The position numbers were made by a program, and so were the translations under genes. A DNA stretch of 64,000 nucleotides from an uncultured Pseudokineococcus sp. Its GTDB lineage: Bacteria > Actinomycetota > Actinomycetes > Actinomycetales > Quadrisphaeraceae. Every line of letters starts with the position of its first letter. The first letter of the stretch is position 1. Of the stretch, positions 1-6,708 are shown in pieces. Location of the stretch: assembly GCF_947495735.1 (NCBI RefSeq), contig NZ_CANMAA010000007.1, positions 124,001 through 188,000 on the forward strand. The letters are read 5' to 3'. Under the pieces are notes generated by a model that was given only the letters and a program-made list of their open reading frames with translations, did not search any database and was not told the origin of the DNA.

Positions 1-705
1 CACGAGCGGGATGAGGAACTCGTTCCACGTCCACATGAAGACCAGCAGCACGAGCGTCGTGATGGCCGGTCGTCCGATCGGCACGAGCACCGACCACAGG
101 AGGCGGTGGGGGCCGGCGCCGTCCAGGCGCGCGGCCTCGATGAGCGAGCGGTTGGTCGTGCGGAAGTAGGCGCGCATCCAGTACGTCCCGAAGGCGACGG
201 ACTGGGCCACCTGCGGCAGCGCGATGCCCCAGACCGTGTTCGTCAGCCCGAGGCTGCGCAGGTCGAAGAACAGGGGCACGACGACGGCCTCGGCCGGGAC
301 CATGATGCCGAGCAGGAACAGGTAGAAGAGCACCTCGCGACCGCGGAACTCCATGGTGCCGAAGGCGTACCCGCTCATGATCGACAGCAGGACCGCCGCG
401 ACCACGACGACGACGGCGACGAGCGCGGACGTCGCCATGTACTGCCCGAAGCGGCCCTGCACCCAGGCGTCGGCGAAGTTGGCCACGCGCGGCCCGTCCC
501 CCGCCGCGGCCGACTCGGGCGACAGCGCCGCCACGAGCACGGTGACGACCGGTCCGAGCGCGAGCAGCGCGAAGACCACGAGCACGACGTAGCTGGCTGC
601 GCGGTGGGCCGCCGAGCCGCGCGACGGCCCCCGGGCGGGGCCGGCTGCGGCGCCGCGGCCGGCTGCGGCGCCGGGGCGGGCTCCGCCGAGGACGGGCGCG
701 CTCAC
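1..705 (-). CDS. ABC sugar importer permease, MalG type (3' end cut by window edge)
   Basis: Inner-membrane permease of a CUT1-type carbohydrate ABC importer, partner of the MalF-like protein encoded just upstream. About 235 codons are visible and the C-terminus lies outside the window. After an Ala/Gly-rich cytoplasmic start (residues 1-35) come hydrophobic segments. The EAA loop that contacts the ATPase is visible as EAARLDGAGPHRLLWSVLVP, followed by the conserved WNEF near the last membrane span. The start is GTG at 705, chosen because it overlaps the TGA of the MalF gene in a 4-base GTGA, implying translational coupling. No ATPase gene is seen here; such systems often share a genome-wide MsiK-like ATPase (family knowledge). 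Confidence 0.9.
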   Translation of the reverse strand, partial: MSAPVLGGARPGAAAGRGAAAGPARGPSRGSAAHRAASYVVLVVFALLALGPVVTVLVAALSPESAAAGDGPRVANFADAWVQGRFGQYMATSALVAVVVVVAAVLLSIMSGYAFGTMEFRGREVLFYLFLLGIMVPAEAVVVPLFFDLRSLGLTNTVWGIALPQVAQSVAFGTYWMRAYFRTTNRSLIEAARLDGAGPHRLLWSVLVPIGRPAITTLVLLVFMWTWNEFLIPLV

Positions 706-1643
706 CGCTGCCGGTCCGCGACGCGGTTGACGACGAGGTTGATGCCGAAGATCAGCACGGTCAGCACCACGCCCACGGCCGCGGCGGCACCCACCTCGCC
801 CAGCTCGAAGGCGCGGCGGTACACCTCGTAGCTCGGCACCGTCGTGGAGGTCCCCGGCCCCCCGCCCGTCGTGACGTACACGAGGTCGAAGGTCTTGAGC
901 GCGGCGATGATCGTCAGGGTGAGCGCCACGGCGATCTCCGGGCGGATGGCCGGCAGCGTGATGGCGCGCAGCTGCCGGGCCGGACCGGCGCCGTCCAGGC
1001 TCGCGGCCTCGTAGAGCTCGGGGGGCACCCGGGCCATGCCCGCCATGAGCAGCACCGTGACGAGACCCGTGGAGTACCAGGTCCCGATGACGCCGACGGC
1101 CGGCAGCGCGGTCGCGTAGTCCCCGAGCCAGGTCCGGGTCAGCCCGTCGAGCCCGACGGCGCGCAGCAGCTGGTTGAGCGTGCCGTCGGGGGCGTAGATC
1201 CGCCGCCACGCGACCGCCACGACGACCATCGCGATCACCTGCGGCAGGAAGACCACCGTGCGGAACAGCGGGAGCCCGCGCACGCGGGAGCGCACGAGCA
1301 GGGCCGCCAGCACCAGGCCGATGAGCAGCGGCAGCAGGGAGAAGAAGCCGATGAGCACCAGCGCGTGGCCGAAGGCGTCCCGCAGGCCCTCGTCGGTCAG
1401 CACCGCGGCGTAGTTGGCCAGGCCGACGGGCGTGCCGACGGTGAGGCCGTCGTAGTCGTAGAAGGAGAACTGCACCGCCCGCGCGAGCGGGTAGAGCAGG
1501 AAGGCGCCGTAGACGGCCAGCGCGGGGGCGAGGAAGAGGTAGGGCGTCAGCCGTCCTCGCGGCGAGCGCCCCCGCACGGGGGCGCTCGCCGCGGCTCCGG
1601 GCCGGGCCGCGGCCTCAGCCGCCGCTGGAGGTGAAGTCGGCAT
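702..1643 (-). CDS. ABC sugar importer permease, MalF type
   Basis: First permease of the CUT1 carbohydrate importer, 313 aa, with about six membrane spans beginning near residue 33 (LTPYLFLAPALAVYGAFLLY). The EAA loop is EAASLDGAGPARQLRAITLP. Spans, loop and length match the MalF/UgpA family. It lies directly after the binding-protein gene: its ATG at 1643 is 29 bases inside that gene's end. A later start, such as the GTG near 1579, is possible because the first 30 residues are low-complexity Ala/Pro/Arg. It ends in a GTGA overlap with the second permease. The order binding protein-MalF-MalG is canonical. The substrate is not evident from sequence. Confidence 0.9.
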   Translation of the reverse strand: MPTSPPAAAEAAARPGAAASAPVRGRSPRGRLTPYLFLAPALAVYGAFLLYPLARAVQFSFYDYDGLTVGTPVGLANYAAVLTDEGLRDAFGHALVLIGFFSLLPLLIGLVLAALLVRSRVRGLPLFRTVVFLPQVIAMVVVAVAWRRIYAPDGTLNQLLRAVGLDGLTRTWLGDYATALPAVGVIGTWYSTGLVTVLLMAGMARVPPELYEAASLDGAGPARQLRAITLPAIRPEIAVALTLTIIAALKTFDLVYVTTGGGPGTSTTVPSYEVYRRAFELGEVGAAAAVGVVLTVLIFGINLVVNRVADRQR

Positions 1644-3000
1644 AGTCCTGCTCGAGCGCCTCGGCGGCCTGCTCCGGCGTCAGCTCACCGGCCAGGAGCC
1701 CCTGCAGCGTCTGGCCGAGGGTGTCGCCCATGGTCGGCGTCGCGTAGTCGAGGTAGGGCAGCAGTGCGCCCTCGGAGCTGACGTCGTCGAAGGCCGTGTA
1801 GACGTCGGACAGCAGCCCGCTCTCGGGGGCGTAGGAGGCGGTGTCGACGACGGGCAGGTTGCCGGTGTCCGCGAGCACCTGCATCGCGTCGTCGCTGGTG
1901 AGGAAGTCGAGGTAGGCGGCCGCGACGTCGGGCTCCTCGGCGGCGCTGGTGATGGAGAAGGGGATGCCCGTGCCGCCGGTCGTGGCCAGCTGCCCGCCGT
2001 CGGCCGGGGGCGGGGCGAAGAAGCCCGCGTCCTCCCCCATGGCCTCCTGCAGGTCCGGGGCGAGCCAGGAGCCGGCGATCAGGAAGACGCCCTGCCCGTC
2101 GGCCAGCTGCTGCCAGGCGGCGTCGTAGTCGGTGCCGTTGACGCCCTCGTTGAACCAGCCCTGCTCCTGCCACGTCTGCAGCTGGGTGAGCGCCTCGAGG
2201 TTCTCGGGGGTGGTCCAGCTGGCGCCCTCGTTGCCGAGACCCAGCGCCTGGACCTCCTCGGGGGCGACGTGCGCGCCCTGGACGGCGCCGAGGACGTGCC
2301 CCGCGGGCCACCCCTCGATGTTGCCCAGGAGCAGCGGCGTGCGGCCGGCGTCGGCCGCCGCCTGCAGCGCGGCCTCGAAGTCGGCCCACGTCTGCGGCAC
2401 CTCCAGGCCCAGCTCGTCGAGGGCGCTGCGGCTGTAGTAGACGCCGACGACCTCGCCGACCTGCGGCAGGCCGTACAGGGAGCCCTCGCCGAACACCCGG
2501 CCGTCGCCGGAGTACGTGGAGTACTGCAGGACGCTCTCGGGGTAGCGGTCCCGCCAGCCGTACGCGTCGGCGTAGGCGTCCAGCGGCACGAGCTGGCCGG
2601 ACTCGACGAACTGGCCCATGGTCGCCCGCGCGTTGTTGGTCTGGACGACGTCGGGGGCGTCGTCGCCGGTCAGCGCGAGGCGCAGCGTCGTCGACAGGTC
2701 GTCGAAGGACTGCGAGACCCGCTCGATCGTGACGTTGGGGTTCGCCTCCTCGAAGGCGGCGTTGAGCTGGGTGATCTGCTCGTCCTGCCCGCCGCGGACC
2801 TCCTGGTCCCAGACGGTGAGCGTGACGTCGCCGACGTCGGAGACGTCCGTCGACACCGGGCCGCTCGGAGCGGGCTCCCCGGAGCCGTCGTCGGAGCCGG
2901 CCCCCGGCGCGCACGCCGTCAGCACGAGCGCGGTGGCCGCGGCCAGCCCGACCGCTCGCGACGCCGCCCGGGGGGCGGCCCATCTCGCTCGGGGTGCCAT
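1615..3000 (-). CDS. ABC sugar importer extracellular solute-binding lipoprotein
   Basis: Substrate-binding protein of the importer, 461 aa, tethered to the outer face of the membrane. A type-II signal peptide ends in the lipobox LVLTAC with Cys30 as the lipidation site. The mature protein has the extracellular solute-binding family 1 pattern: TLTVWDQEVRGG near the start, the AFEEANPNVTIERV helix-strand, then FLIAGSW and a TTGGTGIPFS segment. The ATG at 3000 is chosen because it starts the signal peptide; the frame is open upstream but codes nothing plausible. It heads the transport operon and is 83 bases from the end of the PfkB gene on the same strand, so kinase and transporter may be co-transcribed. 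Confidence 0.93.
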   Translation of the reverse strand: MAPRARWAAPRAASRAVGLAAATALVLTACAPGAGSDDGSGEPAPSGPVSTDVSDVGDVTLTVWDQEVRGGQDEQITQLNAAFEEANPNVTIERVSQSFDDLSTTLRLALTGDDAPDVVQTNNARATMGQFVESGQLVPLDAYADAYGWRDRYPESVLQYSTYSGDGRVFGEGSLYGLPQVGEVVGVYYSRSALDELGLEVPQTWADFEAALQAAADAGRTPLLLGNIEGWPAGHVLGAVQGAHVAPEEVQALGLGNEGASWTTPENLEALTQLQTWQEQGWFNEGVNGTDYDAAWQQLADGQGVFLIAGSWLAPDLQEAMGEDAGFFAPPPADGGQLATTGGTGIPFSITSAAEEPDVAAAYLDFLTSDDAMQVLADTGNLPVVDTASYAPESGLLSDVYTAFDDVSSEGALLPYLDYATPTMGDTLGQTLQGLLAGELTPEQAAEALEQDYADFTSSGG

Positions 3001-3083
3001 CGGGTCCTCCAGGGGGTCGGGGAGCCCGGGCGCGTCAGCGCGCCCGGCGGACGTCGTGCGGGGGTGCGACGACGGAGCCTGCC

Positions 3084-4310
3084 TCACAGGTCCGACGCCA
3101 GGGCGAAGGTGGCCTCGGCGCGCCGGACGGCGTCGACGGGGTCCGGGGGCAGCAGCTCGGCGAGGAACCCGTAGCGCCGGGCCAGCTCCTGCGCGGCCGG
3201 CGCACCCGTGGCCGCGCGGGCCGACGTCGCGGCCCACCAGTCGGCGATGTCGCCCCAGCCCGGCGCGGCGAGGGAGCCGCCGAACTGCTGGACCGCGAGG
3301 GACGCCGAGAGGGCCGCGAAGGCGAGGCGCTGCTCGAGCGGCCACCCGGCGAGCGTCCCCAGCACGACCGAGGCGCCGAAGACGTCCCCGGCGCCCGTGG
3401 GGTCGACCGCCTCGACGGGCACGCCCGGCACCCGAGCGCTCTCCCCCGTCGTCGCGTCGACGGCGAGCGCACCGTCGGCGCCGCACGTCACGACGGCGAG
3501 CGGCACCCGGTCCGCGAGCGCGGCGAGCGCCCGCTCGGGCGAGGAGGTGCGCGTGTAGGCCATCGCCTCGACCTCGTTGGGCAGGAAGGCGTGGCAGCTC
3601 TCGAGGCGCTCGAGGACGGCCGGGTCCCAGACCCCGCTGGGGTCCCAGCCGACGTCGGCGAAGACCGCCGCGCCCTGGTCGCGGGCCACGAGCCACCACG
3701 GGGCGTCGGCGGCGCCGTCCGGCGACGTCGCGGCGCAGGGCTCCTCGCCGTGCGGCAGCGCGAGCTCGGTGATGACGGCCCGGGACCGCGGCGGGACGCC
3801 CACCAGCTCGGCCTGCGGCACGGGCAGCGGGTGCCCGTGGGTGACCATGCTGCGGTCGCCGTGGTGGGCCATGGACACCGTGACCGCCGAGTGCCAGCCG
3901 GGGAAGACCCGCGAGCGCGAGAGGTCGACGCCCTCCTGCTCGCAGAGCACCTGCCAGCAGAAGCGCCCGTAGACGTCGTCGCCGAAGCCGGCGGACAGCC
4001 CCGTGCGCAGCCCCAGCCGGCTCGTGGCCACCGCCAGGTTGGCGATGCCGCCCGGCAGCGACCCCATGCCCGTCGTCCAGACCTCCGTGCCGGGGCTCGG
4101 GGCGGCGTCCAGCCCGGTGAAGACCATGTCGAAGAAGAGCTGGCCCGACAGGAAGACGTCCAGCGGCGGCGGGCGGGTCGGGTCCTCGAGGCGACGGGCT
4201 CCCGCGAGCGGGTCCCAGCGGCGCCCGGCCGGGCGGCGCGGCGAGGTCGGCCCCGGGTGCGGGGTGCCGCCCCGGGGGTCGGGGTGCTCCACGCCTGCGC
4301 CCGTGACCAT
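3084..4310 (-). CDS. PfkB-family carbohydrate kinase
   Basis: Cytoplasmic sugar or nucleoside kinase of the ribokinase/PfkB fold, 408 aa. The N-terminal PfkB glycine motif is visible as GSLPGGIANLAVATSRLGL. The C-terminal signature DPTGAGDVFGASVVLG carries the catalytic Asp and the anion hole. The first 45 residues before DVFLSGQLFFDM are Pro/Arg-rich, so a start later than the ATG at 4310 is possible. It is divergent from the DeoR gene across 129 bases and upstream of the importer genes on the same strand. Inference: it phosphorylates the imported sugar, which would supply the phosphorylated substrate required by the divergent family-4 glycosidase. The exact substrate is unknown. Confidence 0.85.
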   Translation of the reverse strand: MVTGAGVEHPDPRGGTPHPGPTSPRRPAGRRWDPLAGARRLEDPTRPPPLDVFLSGQLFFDMVFTGLDAAPSPGTEVWTTGMGSLPGGIANLAVATSRLGLRTGLSAGFGDDVYGRFCWQVLCEQEGVDLSRSRVFPGWHSAVTVSMAHHGDRSMVTHGHPLPVPQAELVGVPPRSRAVITELALPHGEEPCAATSPDGAADAPWWLVARDQGAAVFADVGWDPSGVWDPAVLERLESCHAFLPNEVEAMAYTRTSSPERALAALADRVPLAVVTCGADGALAVDATTGESARVPGVPVEAVDPTGAGDVFGASVVLGTLAGWPLEQRLAFAALSASLAVQQFGGSLAAPGWGDIADWWAATSARAATGAPAAQELARRYGFLAELLPPDPVDAVRRAEATFALASDL

Positions 4311-4387
4311 GCCGCGCCCCCTCACCCGCTCGTCGTCCACCTGGGCGAGGACGCTAGTGCCGGCGGCACGCTCGGACAAGGGCGATC

Positions 4388-4426
4388 GTGCGCACTGGTG
4401 CGCGCTCGTGCGCGGGATCCGTGCGC
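4388..4426. promoter_or_regulatory. Candidate DeoR operator: four GTGCGC repeats
   Basis: GTGCGC occurs at 4388, 4398 and 4408, exactly 10 bases apart, and again at 4421, in the 129-base gap between the kinase and deoR. One-turn spacing on the same DNA face suggests a cooperative protein site. The portion 4398-4414 (GTGCGCGCTCGTGCGCG) recurs with one mismatch at 9624-9640. Seen directly; operator function is inferred. Confidence 0.5.
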
Positions 4427-4439
4427 TAGCGTTCCGCGC

Positions 4440-5228
4440 ATGCTCAGCGCGACGCGCCAGACGGAGATCCTCCGCCGGCTGCGACGCACCGGCGAGGTGT
4501 CGGTGCAGGCCCTCGCCGCGGACCTGTCCGTCAGCGCCTCGACCATCCGGCGCGACCTGAACGCCCTCGACGCCGACGGGCGCCTGCGCCGGGTGAGGGG
4601 CGGGGGCGGCAGCGTCGAGCCGGACGAGAAGCCGTTCCGCGACGTCGCCCGCCAGGCGCCGGACGCCAAGGACGCCGTCGCGGCCCGCGCGGCGGAGCTG
4701 GTGCAGGACGGGGACGTCGTCGTCGTCGACATCGGGACGACCACCGAGCGCCTCGCCCACCACCTCGCCGGGCGCCGCCTCACGGTCATCACCGCCAGCC
4801 TGGCCGTCGTCGACGTGCTGCGCGAGGACCCCGACGTCGAGCTCGTCGTCCTCGGGGGCGTCCTGCGCCGCTCCTACTGGTCCATGGTCGGCACCCTGAC
4901 CGAGCAGGCGCTGGGCCAGCTGCAGGCGCACGTCTGCTTCCTCGGCACGAGCGGCGTGCGCGCCGACGGCGTCGTGCTCGACTCGACCGGCATCGAGGTG
5001 CCGGTCAAGCGGGCCGTCGTCGCCGCCTCGCAGCGGGTCGTCCTGCTCGCCGACGGCAGCAAGTTCCCCGGCACGGGCCTGCTGCCCGTCTGCGGTCCCG
5101 ACGCCGTCGACGTGCTGGTCACCGACGACGGCGCCGACGACGCCACGCTGGCCGTCTTCGAGGCCGCCGGCACCGAGGTGCTGCGAGCCTCGGCCGCCCC
5201 CACCGCCGCAGGAGGACCGTCCGCATGA
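4440..5228 (+). CDS. DeoR/GlpR-family transcriptional regulator
   Basis: Sugar-phosphate-responsive repressor, 262 aa, the normal length for the family. The N-terminal winged helix (residues 1-57) shows RQTEILRRLRRTGEVSVQAL and the DeoR recognition signature SASTIRRDLNALDADGRLRR. The C-terminal sensor domain has the DIGTTTERLA phosphate-binding loop and TDDGADDATL. The ATG at 4440 is chosen because the helix-turn-helix begins immediately after it. It is translationally coupled by ATGA to the glycosidase gene and divergent from the kinase. Very likely it controls the whole locus through the GTGCGC repeats just upstream; the effector is probably the phosphorylated sugar (family knowledge). Confidence 0.93.
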   Translation: MLSATRQTEILRRLRRTGEVSVQALAADLSVSASTIRRDLNALDADGRLRRVRGGGGSVEPDEKPFRDVARQAPDAKDAVAARAAELVQDGDVVVVDIGTTTERLAHHLAGRRLTVITASLAVVDVLREDPDVELVVLGGVLRRSYWSMVGTLTEQALGQLQAHVCFLGTSGVRADGVVLDSTGIEVPVKRAVVAASQRVVLLADGSKFPGTGLLPVCGPDAVDVLVTDDGADDATLAVFEAAGTEVLRASAAPTAAGGPSA

Positions 5229-6625
5229 AGCTCGTGCTCGTCGGCGGGGGCGGCTTCCGCGTCCCCCAGGTGGTCGAGGCGGTCGGCGCCGCGGACGCCG
5301 CGGTGCGCGTGGACGAGGTCCACCTCCACGACGTCTCCCCCGCCCGCCTCGCCGTGGTCCGCTCCGTGCTGGAGCAGCTGGCGCAGCGACTCCCGCACCC
5401 GCCCCGGATCAGCGCCGGCACCGACCTCGACGAGGCGCTGCGCGGCGCCGACTTCGTCTTCTCCGCCATGCGCATCGGCGGCACGGCCGGGCGCGTCCTC
5501 GACGAGCGCGTGGCCCTCGACCTCGGCGTCCTCGGCCAGGAGACCGTGGGCCCGGGCGGCCTGGCCTACGCGCTGCGGACGCTGCCGCACGCGCGCCACC
5601 TCGCCGAGCGCGTGCGCGCGGTCGCGCCCGACGCCTGGGTCATCAGCTTCACGAACCCGGCGGGGATCGTCACCGAGGCGATGCGGGCGGTGCTCGGCGA
5701 GCGCGTCGTCGGGATCTGCGACACGCCGATCGGGCTGGTGCGCCGCGCCGCGCGCGCCGTCGGCGCCACCAGCGAGGGCGTCACCTTCGACTACGCGGGG
5801 CTCAACCACCTCGGGTGGCTGCGCTCGCTGCAGGTGGACGGCCGCGAGCGGCTGCCCGACCTGCTCGCCGACGACGAGGCCCTGGACGGCATCGAGGAGG
5901 CGCGGACCCTGGGGGTCGACTGGGTGCGGACCGTCGGGGCGCTGCCCAACGAGTACCTCTACTACTACTCCTACCCGCGCGAGGCCACCGAGCGCCTGCG
6001 CGCCGCCGCGCAGACCCGCGGGCAGTTCCTCGACGCGCAGCAGGGCGACTTCTACGCCCGCGCCGCCGCCCATCCCGAGCGGGCGCTGGAGACCTGGGAG
6101 TCGGTGCACCGGGCGCGCGAGGCCAGCTACATGGCCGAGTCGCGTCCCGAGCCGACCTCGGTCTCCGCGGCCGGGGCCCCCGTGGGCGGCGGCTCCGCCG
6201 CCGAGGGCGCCGGAGCCGGGGACCGGCGCGCCGAGGACCTCGAGGGCGGTGGCTACCAGCGGGTGGCCCTGGACCTCATGGCGGCGCTCGTGACCGGCCG
6301 GACGGCGACGATGATCCTCGACGTCGCGAACGACGGCGTCCTGCCCTGCCTGCCCGACGAGGCCGTCGTCGAGGTCCCGTGCACGGTGGACGCCGAGGGC
6401 GTGCACCCGCACGCCGTGGCCCCTCTCACCGGAGACATGCTCGGGCTGGTGCAGCAGGTGAAGGCCTCCGAGCAGCTGCTGCTCGAGGCGTCCGCCACGC
6501 GCTCGCGGGAGCTGGCCTGGCGCGCCTTCGCGGCGCACCCGCTCGTCGACTCGGTCGCCGTCGCGCGGCTCCTGCTCGACGGCTACCGCGAGGCCCTGCC
6601 CGAGGTCGGCCGCGCGCTGGACTGA
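5225..6625 (+). CDS. 6-phospho-beta-glucosidase-like enzyme, glycoside hydrolase family 4
   Basis: NAD- and Mn-dependent glycosidase acting on 6-phosphorylated glycosides in the cytoplasm, 466 aa. The Rossmann start is MKLVLVGGGGFRVPQ. The NP motif is FTNPAGIVTEA near residue 144. The Mn ligands of the family correspond to Cys165 in GICDTPIG and His195 in GLNHLGW; the residue after Cys165 is Asp where characterised enzymes I recall have Asn. Residues 318-340 form a Gly/Ala-rich insertion of likely disordered sequence. It overlaps deoR by ATGA. Family 4 needs a phosphorylated substrate, normally made by a PTS, but here the neighbours are an ABC importer and a kinase. Exact glycoside specificity is not determinable. 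Confidence 0.88.
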   Translation: MKLVLVGGGGFRVPQVVEAVGAADAAVRVDEVHLHDVSPARLAVVRSVLEQLAQRLPHPPRISAGTDLDEALRGADFVFSAMRIGGTAGRVLDERVALDLGVLGQETVGPGGLAYALRTLPHARHLAERVRAVAPDAWVISFTNPAGIVTEAMRAVLGERVVGICDTPIGLVRRAARAVGATSEGVTFDYAGLNHLGWLRSLQVDGRERLPDLLADDEALDGIEEARTLGVDWVRTVGALPNEYLYYYSYPREATERLRAAAQTRGQFLDAQQGDFYARAAAHPERALETWESVHRAREASYMAESRPEPTSVSAAGAPVGGGSAAEGAGAGDRRAEDLEGGGYQRVALDLMAALVTGRTATMILDVANDGVLPCLPDEAVVEVPCTVDAEGVHPHAVAPLTGDMLGLVQQVKASEQLLLEASATRSRELAWRAFAAHPLVDSVAVARLLLDGYREALPEVGRALD

Positions 6626-6632
6626 CGACGCC

Positions 6633-6706
6633 CGCCCCGCCCACCAGCGGTGGACGGGGCGAGGTCGCGCGCCGCCGGCGGGTGCGGGGGCACCGCCGGC
6701 GGCGCG
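6633..6706. terminator. Paired hairpins between convergent genes
   Basis: Two stem-loops lie between the glycosidase stop (6625) and the deacetylase stop (6709): 6633-6645 with 6649-6661 (13 pairs, one mismatch) and 6668-6681 with 6693-6706 (14 perfect pairs). There is no U tract, as usual at high GC. Probably bidirectional termination. Confidence 0.7.
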
Positions 6707-6708
6707 GG

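Noticed and set aside
2994-4439. Long plus-strand reading frame continuous with deoR
   Set aside because: It runs antisense through the kinase gene, is composed of Arg/Gly/Pro/Ala noise, and the DeoR helix-turn-helix begins right at 4440. The open frame is an effect of high GC.
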